Shown here: piece by piece, positions 1-10,476 of the stretch
How positions within the stretch are numbered: position 1 is the stretch's first letter
How the letters are laid out: each line of letters starts with the position of its first letter
Assembly (NCBI GenBank): GCA_020080175.1
Contig: JAGHQL010000027.1
Location: forward strand, 1-64,000
Source of the DNA: Glutinoglossum americanum
Taxonomy: Eukaryota; Ascomycota; Geoglossomycetes; Geoglossales; Geoglossaceae
DNA: 64,000 nucleotides
Direction of reading: 5' to 3'
Notes under the pieces: model-generated
What the model was told of the DNA's origin: nothing
Database searches by the model: none
What the model saw: the letters and a program-made list of their open reading frames with translations, nothing else
Position numbers and translations under genes: made by a program

Positions 1-920
1 GCACTGGACGCCGTCCGAAGGTCCAGAAGAGGATGGCCTGTGGGGGCACCATCTTCCTCGCCGGCAGCGGCCCCGGCCACCCCGACCTCCTCACGACCGC
101 CACCCACCGCGCCCTCCTCTCCGCCGACCTCATCCTCGCCGACAAGCTCATCCCCCCCGCGATCCTCGCCCTCCTCCCGCGCCGCGCCGCGCTCCACACC
201 GCGCGCAAGTTCCCCGGCAACGCCGACGCCGCCCAGACGGAGCTCCTGGCGCTCGGCCTCGCCGCCCTGCGCGCCGGCCGCGTCGTCGTGCGCCTCAAGC
301 AGGGCGACCCCTACGTCTTCGGCCGCGGCGCAGAGGAGGTGCTGTGGTTCCGCGCCCGCGGCTTCCCGCCCGTCGTCCTGCCCGGCATCAGCGCCGCCCT
401 CGGCGCCCTGCTCGTCGCCGCCGTCCCCGCTACCTGCCGCGGCGTCGCAGACCAGCTCCTCGTCTGCACCGCCACCGGCCGCCGCGGCGCCCTGCCCGAC
501 GTCCCCGCGTATACCCAGACCCGCACCGTCGTGTTCCTGATGGCCCTGCATCGCCTGCCCGTCCTCGTCGCCGCCCTGCTCGATCGCGACCGCGGCGGGG
601 GGTACCCCGAGGCCACGCCGTGCGCGGTGATAGAGCGCGCGAGCTGTCCGGATCAGCGCGTCGTTAGGACTTCGTTGGAGTACGTCTGCGGGGCTGTCGA
701 GGAGTTGGGGAGCAGGCCCCCGGGGTTGTTGGTTGTTGGGTGGGCGTGCGGGGTGCTCTGGGAGGGGAAGGAGAAGGAGAAGGAGAAGGAGAGGTGGGTC
801 GTCGAGGAGGGGTTTGCGGGATTGGATGGGGGGCTAGTGGAGTGGGGGTTGGGGAGGGGGGAGGGGTTACTTGCACAATGCGATGGCGGGGGGGAAGAGA
901 AGGGGCCCGCTGGTGCTTAA
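1..920 (+). CDS. MET1: Uroporphyrinogen-III C-methyltransferase (siroheme synthase Met1), 3' part
   Basis: This is the C-terminal SUMT domain of fungal Met1, which methylates uroporphyrinogen III with SAM on the way to siroheme, the cofactor of sulfite reductase. The frame is open to the left edge, so the gene starts outside the window; the ATG at 33 lies inside the protein. Visible family signatures are GSGPGHPDLLT, the ADLILADKL block, ARKFPGNADAAQ, RLKQGDPYVFGRGAEE, LPGISAA and IERASCPDQRVV, in the order expected for this methylase. The last 50 or so residues after VVGWACGVLW are a low-complexity Lys/Glu/Gly tail that looks non-conserved. The first 600 bases are extremely GC-rich with C at most third positions; after about 640 the coding strand becomes G-rich. 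Family assignment is firm; the exact C-terminus is less sure. Confidence 0.93.
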   Translation, partial: TGRRPKVQKRMACGGTIFLAGSGPGHPDLLTTATHRALLSADLILADKLIPPAILALLPRRAALHTARKFPGNADAAQTELLALGLAALRAGRVVVRLKQGDPYVFGRGAEEVLWFRARGFPPVVLPGISAALGALLVAAVPATCRGVADQLLVCTATGRRGALPDVPAYTQTRTVVFLMALHRLPVLVAALLDRDRGGGYPEATPCAVIERASCPDQRVVRTSLEYVCGAVEELGSRPPGLLVVGWACGVLWEGKEKEKEKERWVVEEGFAGLDGGLVEWGLGRGEGLLAQCDGGGEEKGPAGA

Positions 921-1339
921 GTTTGTCATTAGACGGTTGAGTGGGGCGTTGGAAAACGCTGACTGGCTTTGCACATCACCAAGGGAAAGGAAAAAGTACG
1001 ATCCGGAAAAATGTATATATTTGTATATATGTAGGTATGCGAATCCAGGCCGTATTGTTTTACATTGTATGTAAAAAATCAATTAAGGTATCATCCCGAT
1101 ATCTAGCCGCCTTACCTTATCGCTAAAACGTTCTATCCATCCAGCTCGATGCTTCTGGCCGCAAGAGAGGGGGATGGTAGTAAGGAAGAAAAAAAAGGGG
1201 GGGGTATGTATGTATGTATGTCGGCCCTGAGCGATAAGCCAAGCGTCGAAGAGTGGGAAAGAAAAAAAGGAGCAAGGTGAAAACAGCACATCACAAAAAG
1301 TAAAGGTGGTATCGTCATCCCATCTCATCGTCCCCTCCA
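921..1339. other. Intergenic region between convergent MET1 and CPT1-like gene
   Basis: No gene is seen. The region holds the 3' ends of two convergent genes, an AT-rich stretch around 1010-1080 (likely 3' UTR and polyadenylation signals) and a short TATG tandem repeat at 1205-1220. Confidence 0.6.
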
Positions 1340-2961
1340 TTATTTACCCTTCTTCCCCTCCTCTTCTTCAACCCACGGATGCTTAATCGTCAAGCACCAA
1401 ATATCCAAATAGTCACAAATACTCACGACAACATCCACCACGAACCCTCCATAAATCCCCCCGAGCACCCCAAGCCAAACCCACAAAAACAGGAACCCGT
1501 CTCCCCCCGCGCCCAAAATGCTCCTCCACCCTAGCCATTCACACAGCACTCCGTCCAGGGTCCCTAGTGCGAGTGGCAGGTTCAGAAGCATAGGGAAGGT
1601 GAGTGGGAAGGAAGAGGATGTTAAGTGTGAGGTTATGATTAGGCCGACTGTGAGGGCGTTTTGGAGGCCGAGGGCGAAGATTAGGGGGAGGAGTTGCGTG
1701 TCGAGGACGGTGGGGTTTAGGTGGAGGTAGAGGGGGGCTAGGGACCAGGTTGTGACGAAGGGGAGGAGACCTACAAGGGGGGAGAAGATAGGGAGGGATT
1801 TGGCTCGACGGGTGCTGAGGACGTTATAGATGCTGTAAAGGTCATCAGTAAAGCTCTCATCTGAAAGGGCACCACGCAAAAGTAAAAATAGCAGAGAAAC
1901 TCCCACCTCTGCGCCACGCTGCCTCCCAAAATAAACCCCCCGTAAATCAAAAACGACCTACTCCACCCAACCTCCCACAGCCACCCCGGCAGACCCCACT
2001 CCCCCCTCTCAACTCCAAAAGTTCCCAACACCGACCTCTCCCAAATGTGGCCCCCGCCATAAACCGCCGTGACCAAAAATACCCCGCAAAGTGTCAGGAC
2101 GCCCTCTACGGGTCCCGAGACCAGTCCGAGGTAGAGCGTCTTGGTGTGGTATTCCTCCCAGGTTTGGACATAGAAAGTTAGGAGGCAGCCGAAGAGGGTG
2201 AGGAAGGTGGAGGAGGATTGGCCGAGGTTGGTGGATGCGGCGAAGAGGAGGACTTCGAGGGTTGTGTTCAAGGCGTCGACGCCTGTGTGTGAGCGGGGGA
2301 TTGGTTAATTCTTTGAGCACTGTGCGAAGCGCAATGATTCCACATACCATGATCGAAAAGCTCCCCCAGCGGTCCACTCTGATGCGTTCTCCGCCTGCAC
2401 GACCCAAACTAAGCCTTCCACCCTCCCAAAAATGAATTCGTGAGGTATAGATATATAAAAACATACGCCTGCGTCCCATCCACAGCATCAAACGTCTGAT
2501 ACAAAAACAGTCCCGCCGCCCAACTCGCATACACCCACGCTGGGCAATCCCGATCCAAGCCAGGGTTGTAGTACAGCAGCGTCAGGAAATTGGCCACCAC
2601 GAACGAGAACCCCGTCAACGTGATCTACGACAATCACCACCTATGAGCATGCCATCCATCCACCCATCCACCCTACCCCAAGCTAGCGCGCACAACAGAA
2701 TATCCACGACGCAACTCACCAAGTTAGGACTATATCCACCCGTCAGCCAATCAATTCCCAAACCTCCCAACACACCCCCAAAAAAATAACAACAACAGGA
2801 AGAGGGAAAGAGCAAACTCACGCCATCCACAACGGAAACAACCCAATCACAAACCTCGTGTAAAACGGCTTCAACACATACCGCGACACGAGCGAATGGT
2901 CCACGCCAGAGTACTTGTACTCCTTCAGCCGCGGGAGCTGGTGCGCGCGGATATACACCAT
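1340..2961 (-). CDS. CPT1: Choline/ethanolamine phosphotransferase (CDP-alcohol phosphatidyltransferase)
   Basis: The enzyme transfers phosphocholine or phosphoethanolamine from the CDP-alcohol to diacylglycerol, the last step of the Kennedy pathway, in ER/Golgi membranes. Six exons fit: 2961-2822, 2729-2720, 2624-2467, 2394-2348, 2282-1907 and 1832-1340, giving 407 aa (yeast Cpt1 is 393). The spliced product opens with MVYIRAHQLPRLKEYKYSG and carries the full CDP-alcohol motif D-G-x2-A-R-x8-G-x3-D-x3-D across exons 3-5 (DGTQARRTHQSGPLG followed by ELFDHGVD). Several hydrophobic membrane segments follow, and SIYNVLSTRRAKS is typical of the family. All splice sites are GT..AG and phases match. 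Exon 2 is only 10 nt and supplies most of APNL. Sequence alone does not separate the choline-specific CPT1 from the dual-specificity EPT1. Confidence 0.92.
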
Positions 2962-3060
2962 CGTGGCGAGAGAGAGCCCCAGCGAGCCCTAGGGTCTTTT
3001 CCTTTCCCTTATTTACCCCTTCCCGACTGGAAAGATCGAATGCGTACACGGTTTCCCAAA

Positions 3061-3077
3061 GAGAGAGAGAGAGAGAG
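3061..3077. repeat. GA dinucleotide microsatellite
   Basis: Eight GA units lie in the 5' leader or promoter of the divergent phospholipid gene; such purine runs are common near fungal transcription starts. Confidence 0.8.
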
Positions 3078-4300
3078 GTATGTAGTTATCAGGAGGCAAT
3101 TCGATTCAAGGTCAACGGTGGAGGAAGTGTCAAGAGGGAACGAGGGAGGACAAAGAAGAGTGGGCGAGGTAGCAAGCTAAGAGGCTCATGTGGCCCAATA
3201 TTTTATTTTATTTTTTCCCTATTTTTCTTTTTCTCCTGGTGAACTTTCTCTTTATTGGTTAAATAACGCTTCGGGCAACGTCGAAAATGGAGAGAAACTT
3301 GGAAGCGATGGGGTATTTATCTCCACGACGCCGCCTTCGTTGACATATGACGACATCTTGCACTCTCGATTCAAGGGGCGGTTACTTGGACACTTCACAC
3401 TTCAGATGCCATACCACGCAAAGATTGCCAGAATACCAAAAAAGCCAACCTGGAGAACAGTTACCCCGAGGACTACTGATGCCCGTTAAGATCGAGCGGT
3501 GGTGGTAGTGAGGCATGTTTTGCCTTTGTTCAATTGTATGTCGATATTCTTTGACTTCGCCAGAACAACCCACCAGGCCTAGTTGCTTCCACAGCCGCCA
3601 CCATTGATGCTGGAACGTACCAAAGAACTCCTAGAGTCTGGGCTTAATGAGCGACACGGGGCAGCCAGTACCACGTCCCAGTGGTTCGAAGGTCACTGGT
3701 AACGCACGACGCAAACCCGCACCACCAGGTCCACCCCAGAACCGTGCAGTCCAGCCTCATCACCCACCCGTCGTACCTGGCAGCGTGAAGAAGCATCCGC
3801 GTCACGGGCGGATCCAGACCACTAACACGCACGTCCGAACCCCAGCAAAGCCTTCGCCTCCATTACACGTGGGCAGCCAAGTAACATCCCCTTCATCTTA
3901 GAAACTAAACAACAAACCAACAAACAAATTTTCCAGCCCACCCCCATAATCAAAGATATATCCGACGCAAGCCTCACCAGCGCAGAAGGGGTGCAGAGTT
4001 TCCCAGAGTGGCTTAACGAAATCCACAATCGGGGCGCTGGGGGCATGTCCCTCAGGCGTTCAAACACGACGCGGAGCGAGTCTTGGAGCGTAGAAGTGGA
4101 GGGTTTGATACTATACTATAGAGTGCAGAGTAGATTAAGGGGTTGCGGACAGTACTCGAGGAAGAGCAAAAAGCAAGGCGGGGGGGTCAATATGAACGTG
4201 CCCGGTGGCCCTTGTTTACCATGCTCTTCCCTGGCATGTCGCAACCGACAAACATCGATAATGCTTTGCGTGTTGACTTTTTTATGGTATTCTGGTGAGC

Positions 4301-4326
4301 TTTTTTTTTTTTTTGGGGGGGGGGGG
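4301..4326. repeat. T14 followed directly by G12
   Basis: Fourteen T residues run straight into twelve G residues in intergenic DNA. This is a composite homopolymer, prone to slippage and to sequencing error. Confidence 0.85.
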
Positions 4327-5283
4327 TTAGTATCTGGATAAATAAAAGAAGGAAAAAATTGTTAGGCGCACTCGAGTGTCTACCCCTTGAGAGGAAAAGT
4401 CTGGAGGTGCGAGATGCAACCATGTGTCGACGGGGGTGGTGGTTGTTGTTGTGGGAGATAAATTGAAGGGATGCCGCTGTGGATGGAGAGGCGAGGTGCA
4501 AAGACATCACCTTTTCTACTCGGTCATGCCAGAATACCAGCAATCCTACGGACCATCGATATTCCTTGGCAGCTGGTAGTCAACTTCCAAGTATCCGTTT
4601 TTGGCCGTAATCTTAGACCGTAGGGAGTTAGGGTGAGGTGGTGTGGTTGGTAGTACGCGATCAAAAAGTTAAAAAGGGGTGGAATAAAAATGCAGTAAAA
4701 GGTAAACCGGGTTTCATTTCCAACTCCATCCCAGTCCAAATCCAATTCCAACGACGGGTCCATATATTAGTTAAGACCCACCGCCATTAATGCCATTCAT
4801 ATACATGAAAAATAGACGTCGCCATAAATCACCCAGAGTATGTGTTATGTACAGCCGAGAAAGGCGAGCGAATAGGAACAAAGTTACACAAAAAAAAAAA
4901 GAAGAGATAAAAAAGTATCCCTAGGAATAGATGGGAGTGGGAGCCTTTGTTGGCTATGCTTTCGGTCGCACAGGATTCTGCAGATAAAATAGACGTAATA
5001 GATTAAGGAGAGGATGAGGGGGAAAGATATTACCTGCCCTCAGATGACGTACACGCAGGAAGGGTAGTCGCAACGCCACGGATCAAGAAGGGAAAGAAGG
5101 ATTCAAGCACACCAACGCCGATGGAAATAGCCAAATAAACTCAGCCTCCTAGATGCATGCATCGCACCAATGCAAATAACGAGAACGAAGAGGCCTTGCC
5201 CCGGAGCTTAATCCAAAACTAGCTCCCGGCGTCCACCTTGCTGGAAATTTCGTGAAATCTCCGAGAATATGCGGCATAGCCCG

Positions 5284-8067
5284 CTAGCACGAGTCCTTGC
5301 CGATCTTTTTACCATCCCCTAGGTCAAGGGTATTGCAGCTGAGCCTAACCGTGATGTTATTCCCTACATCCACGTTGGACAGACTTCTGTCCGAGGTGAA
5401 AGCGTTCTGGAGTCTGCCTTGTGCCAATACGGCGGCGTCTAGAGAATTTTTCTCCTGGAATACGAATAGCACACTAGTCCTTGCGAAATCGAGCATGGTG
5501 TCGTTGACGATGTAGTATTTTGGGCTTCCCTGGCCACCAGGGCTTGTCACTGAAGTTGCTGAGGGTGCGGCCTGCAGTGTTCCGCTGAAGAGGCTAAATG
5601 AGATGTCATCAGGAATGGTGAGGATACTCGACGCCGTGGGTTCACTAGGGTTTGCACGTTTGCTGGGGGCATCGGTGATGGTCGCAGACCCAACTGCGGA
5701 AGACTGTATAGAATCTTGGGTAAAGCGGCTAGCGTGGCCGTTAAATGTGACGAGAGCGTTTTGAGAGGTGCATGAAAGATTGGAGGAGGAGAAGAGGGAG
5801 AGTATCGTTGCTGAGTCTAGAGGAATGCTGAAGTTTTTATTGGCGTTTTCAAGCAAGCGCGGTATCGCCGAGCCAAGCGTGGCATTCTGCAAGGCCGCGT
5901 CCGAACTGGTATCTAGGGTGACACAACCGCTGTTCGCAGAGGATGTGCAACTGTCGCCAGTGAAGCCGTTGACACAGACACACTGGCAGGAACTGCCGTT
6001 GTTAACTAATGTCCCACCGTTCATGCACTGAAGCCGCTGTCGACACCTTTGTATAGCTGCTTCGGATGCGCTGCCGCTCCCACCCTTCTTTTTGGATAAT
6101 TTGATGAGTTCTAGTGGTACTACTACTGCAGCAGCGATGACAATTAGGGCGATGATGACAAGGAGGATGAAAGCCCATCGTGGAAGACCACAGCACCTAC
6201 GCCTCGGCGGCCTTTGGTCTATGTCTGCGGACCGTCTATCTACAGGAGTGAAGCCGTCCGCAGGTAACGGCCATCTGGAAAGTCCTCGGCTTTGCCGGCG
6301 GTCGCCTCTCGGCGGAGCAAGAACCGGAGGAGGGAAGGAGGCGAGGATATCTGAGATAGAACCAGAGCGCCGTTGGGATGCTACAATCGGTTAGTACACA
6401 TGTTGAAATATATGGAGATCGGCACTGTTACCATTGCTTCCGTCTCCGCTATCAATTGAGTACGCTTCCCACTCGCTTTCCGGCCGGCCCTTCTCCAATA
6501 CGGCGGCAAGCTTGGTAGCGCGTTTGATCAGCTCCGGGAGGCTGGTAAGACTCCCTCTTGCCTCCGCTTCCCTTACCGCGTCAAGGTTCAGTTTCGGAGG
6601 GCGCCGAAGCCCAGGAAGCCTTTCGCTGAATGAAGATTTCGCTGGTGTAGGGCCACCATTGCGACCCGGGATATCATGAGGGCCACCTCCATATGCTCCA
6701 ATTATCTTGCTAACTCGCGAGTCTACAGGCGATACCGATCGGCTAACCTCTCTTGGCAAAGGACTCCCCTCCCTCGACACTGGTGAGGACTCACTGATGG
6801 ACAAGTAATTGTTGCGAGGCTGCGGGGATGGCGGGGTAATATCCAACCGGCCTGTTTCCCCGTTATTGCCTGATGAAGTTCCCAAGCCTACAGCTGCAAT
6901 TGCCCCTGTCGCGCCAGCAGCAGTGATGCCTCTACCTGCGGTTCCGCTGGGGGCCGTTTGATTGCCCTTTTCAGACGAACTAGAACTTGAACTTTGTTGC
7001 TGATCATCATCTGTAGGGCGGTTAGGGAGCTGCGCCAGCCTCTCCGCGCTCTTAATGGTCGTTATAGAAGGCTTATGGCGCTTCCCTAGGCTGGCATTCC
7101 TGACAAGTCCATCTTCCTCATCATCGCCGGTACTCCTCGACTGCCTTCCATCTTCCTCGTCAGACGGGGCGTCCATGCCTTCCTTAGGAGGATAGTCCTG
7201 GGAGCCGGAGCCCCAACTCACTGGGATCACATGGCTCGATGCATATGAACCAGGAGTTCGCATCCCGGCGCCTTCTTCTGGTATAGGTGATACATAGGAC
7301 GACTGAGAGTAAAACGAAGAGTTCCCTCTCCGTGATGGAGGGGGACCATAGTTAGTTATCCGTCGCGGGGGACCGGCGGCGGCGGCGGTTGGAATTTGCG
7401 GGAAATCCGGAATTGTACCTATTGAAGAGCTCGAATGTTGAGAGTCCCGGCCGGAATCGTATGTTGAAGGAGGCGATGCTGGGTTGGCTGGTTCGGTAGG
7501 GGTTTCGGCGCTCTTCTGCGGTTGTGGTTGTTGTGATGGTTGTGTAGGTCGGTAGGCGAATGAGCTTGGAGTATGGTCCTGAATCTTCGACGAGTCTAGG
7601 AGGGAAGGGACGTATCGTGGCCGCGGGGGTCTCTGCGGGGGTGTGCCACGACCAACGCTTCCCTCCCCAATCGGATCCATCCTACTTTCTGCTAGAGGCC
7701 ACTGCGGCATAGGGGCGGGCCTCGAGATGGCAGCCCCTATGGCTCCAGGATTACCCCTCCCACTCGTAATGGCCGGGGGAACAGTCCGTTTATTATTCCG
7801 AGACGTAGAGTTCTGCGCGTTTGATGGTCGATCGTTGACGTTTTGCCGCACCGGTAACCGCGTCCTGCCAGCTGCTTGAGGTGCCGGAAAGTTCGTATTA
7901 CCATCCGCATCTCGAGCCTTACTTCGCTGCTCGGCCTCTGTCATCTCCCTGACTCTTCTGGCTGAGCCAGCTGCAGGGTTACTTGCTCCATTATCTCCAC
8001 GAATGACTCTGTCGGCTTGTCCCAAAGGCAGCCCTGGAGGCGCACCCTGGCGAGAACCTTGTTGCAT
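5284..8067 (-). CDS. Single-pass membrane protein with large disordered cytosolic N-terminus and EGF-like ectodomain
   Basis: Two exons (8067-6432 and 6380-5284, a 51-bp intron GTAACA..TAG, phase 1) give 910 aa. Residues 1 to about 605 are disordered and rich in Ser, Pro, Gly, Arg and Gln, with many SP sites. A basic stretch then leads into one transmembrane helix at about 613-634, a Lys cluster, and an EGF-like module near 655-690 whose spacing (CMNGGTLVNNGSSCQCVCV, then NGFTGDSC) is classic. About 220 further residues contain several N-glycosylation sequons. The positive-inside rule puts the long N-terminal part in the cytosol and the EGF module outside. Proteins of this layout occur across filamentous ascomycetes without a defined function; a role in wall sensing or adhesion would be inference. 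The start is the first ATG after in-frame stops. Confidence 0.85.
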
Positions 8068-10476
8068 CTATATGATAATTATGTATCCTTTGTTGGTCCA
8101 GCCAAACAAAGCCACTATACGGTTACACCAAGAGTCCTGGAGTGAAAACCAGGATGTCGGTTTGTGAGAAGTGCAGTCCTGTATGTTTCCGAAGCCTCCA
8201 CGTTCATGGAAAGTAGTTGGTGTGACGAAAGGCTTCCGAGCTTGTGTCCGCGTGTGACGTGCAGCCGGCCGTTATTGTCGTCTGCGAATGAACCGTCTTT
8301 GAAATTAAAATACGCCCGCTAGCAAGAACAAGCGAAAAGCTCAACGGCAAATAAAAAAAATGAGAGTCTCTGGTCGGGTAGTTCTGGTGTTGATCTTGTC
8401 CAAGATCTTGTCGTCTTCAAGATGAAAGAGTGCAACGGCGCATATAGTGCCTGTGAACAGAAAGTTATGTCGTTAGGTCTGGTGGCGATAAGACCTAGAG
8501 CCTGAGGTTGGCGTCAGAGAAAATATTTGAGGGAATGAATGTTGTATTTCGGAGCTGACATAAGAGCTTGAAATATAAACTGTGTCGAATGCCTGTCGTA
8601 ATGTGCCGTATTCATTACGAATTCCCAGGACAGAAGAGGTGGATTTGATCTTTTCTGCGTGCTTGTGATGTACAGTTAGACGATGCGCGATTGACGGGGA
8701 AGATAATGAATAACTGGTTTCGAATGCCCATCATAACGGAGATGTCCGAGTTCAAGAAAGACAATGAGATCCGGGAAAGATGTCGACTCGCGGCCGAAAC
8801 GCAGCAATGAAAGAGAAACCCTTCCCACAGAAGGCCACGGGATAGTTCCCAAAACCAGGTTGTGGAGAAAAGCCTCGAGACACTCGAGGTCAGAGAACTT
8901 ACATTTGGAGTTTTGGAAGGTCCAACTCGGGCCTGCAGTGTCTGTCCCGTCCTCGGCCCTCAAGCCGCACTTTCACAAGAGCGACTCCTTTTTCCCACCC
9001 AGGGCTCTATGTGCCTTCGGAAGGCTATATAGATCGATCAAGTTCGTGAAATAGAGGACGGTGGAGGGCGCACTATTTAAGACCCGTCGTGAAGAGCTAA
9101 CCGAGAAGTGTCAAGGGAGTGGGAATGAAAGATTGAGCGTCAAGCCCAGGCTAAAGTTCGAGTAAATTGATGGCGAATGCTGGTCCTCGCAGAGTGATAG
9201 ATAGGTAATGATGCTCCGCAGCGTGCAGTCCAGCGCATGGTCGAAAAGGACGGAGGAGAAAGAAGATGCAAAAGCTGAGCAGAACCGAGACGGGGACCCT
9301 GGAGCAGTTTCGCTCGGCGCGGACGCTCTTTGAGCCAGCTGCAGGCCGTATAGAGCGTATAGATAGTAGAGCGTATAAAGCAAATAACACAAGCCAACGG
9401 GCGCCGGCCCCTGGAAAGCCGACCCAATTTAGCATGGGGGTTTGTCCGCCGGAGCTCACGAATCACGGACTCCTGACGACAGACACAAGAAGAGGAGCGG
9501 CATGGACGACCTCGAGCGATTGGACGGCCAAGTCGACAGGCAGTTGACCGGCTGCCTCGCATCCCACAGCTTGGGCCCGACTCTGCAGATTCTACAGGCC
9601 CGATTTTCCAGGCTTTCCCTCTCCCAGGCTCCTCACCCGGTAGGATAGAGTACCATATCCCAGACAAGCCTATCTGGGCTTTGGTTTGGGAGTGTTTCGT
9701 TGCTTTTTTATCCCTCGCTTGCGTTTCAGACTGGGAGCCACATCTCGCATGCATTCGCCCTGCCGCTCCCCATGTCGTCCAATTAGGAGACCCAACATGA
9801 GACCAGCCAGTCCAAGCAACCCGAGCAATGTGCGAGTGTGCGAGTGTGCAAGTGTGCAAGTGTGCGGGACTGGAGTGCAATCACGGTTCCGACAGCACCG
9901 TCACCACCATCCCTCCCTTTCTCTATACATAGCGCGTCGCACGTCCGCTCTCGATTCATGCCATGCGATGCCCACGCCGTGCCCCTGCCGTCCAGGCCAT
10001 GTCGTGAACCGGTAGTAGTAGTCGTGAGGCGAGCACGTACCACGTCAATATCAGAAGAATTAGGTCATCTATTAGAGCTTACGTCCTGCTCTCGTGCCCT
10101 GCTCCCCGTGTTGCTGCTCTTGTCGAGCAATAATATATTTTATCGTACCGAGCACGGGTGAACACCCCGGCAACATACAAGGGACATCCCATTCCGATCG
10201 CCGGATTAGAATACCTAAATCATCAGAGTCTCTGGCCTTTTCCTTCGTGCGAGTCGCATCTCCGGGGAAGGAGAGAAGGAGGGAAGGTGGTACTCAGGCT
10301 CGTCGACCACGCCTGGGTTGTCCCCTCCTCCTTTGGTGCACCACGCTCACTGGCGTTCGCAATCATGAACGGGTGTATTTCTGGAATACTATTGCTACTA
10401 TCGTTCATCCTCATTCCCTCGGTTCATTTCTCCTAATTTTCACCTCAACTAAAATAAGAATACAACTGCGAGAGCT
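8068..10476. other. Divergent intergenic region, no supportable gene
   Basis: About 2.4 kb between the divergent starts of the EGF-domain gene and the KEN-box gene. It should contain both promoters. Open frames of up to 246 codons on the minus strand near 9140-9880 have composition unlike a protein gene and no recognisable motif. A TGCRAGTG tandem repeat lies at 9831-9862. Confidence 0.5.
9831..9862. repeat. Tandem 8-bp repeat (TGCRAGTG)x4
   Basis: Two TGCGAGTG units are followed by two TGCAAGTG units and a partial fifth copy, about 620 bp upstream of the KEN-box gene. Confidence 0.85.

Larger units (their letters stand above)
2962..5283. other. Long intergenic region without a supportable gene
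   Basis: About 2.3 kb. It contains the upstream region of the CPT1-like gene, with a GA dinucleotide run at 3061-3077 some 100 bp before its start codon, a T14/G12 homopolymer junction at 4301-4326, and probably the 3' UTR of the EGF-domain gene at its right end. Open frames here are short, have no family signature and lack coding-like composition. Confidence 0.5.

Noticed and set aside
311-876. Long open frames in other frames over the MET1 gene.
   Set aside because: They arise from the extreme GC content of the real frame, which has clear SUMT motifs throughout.
9140-9880. A 246-codon open frame on the minus strand, rich in His, Ser, Arg and Cys.
   Set aside because: It overlaps other-frame open stretches of equal length, covers a tandem repeat, has no family motif, and its composition looks like chance in GC-rich DNA.
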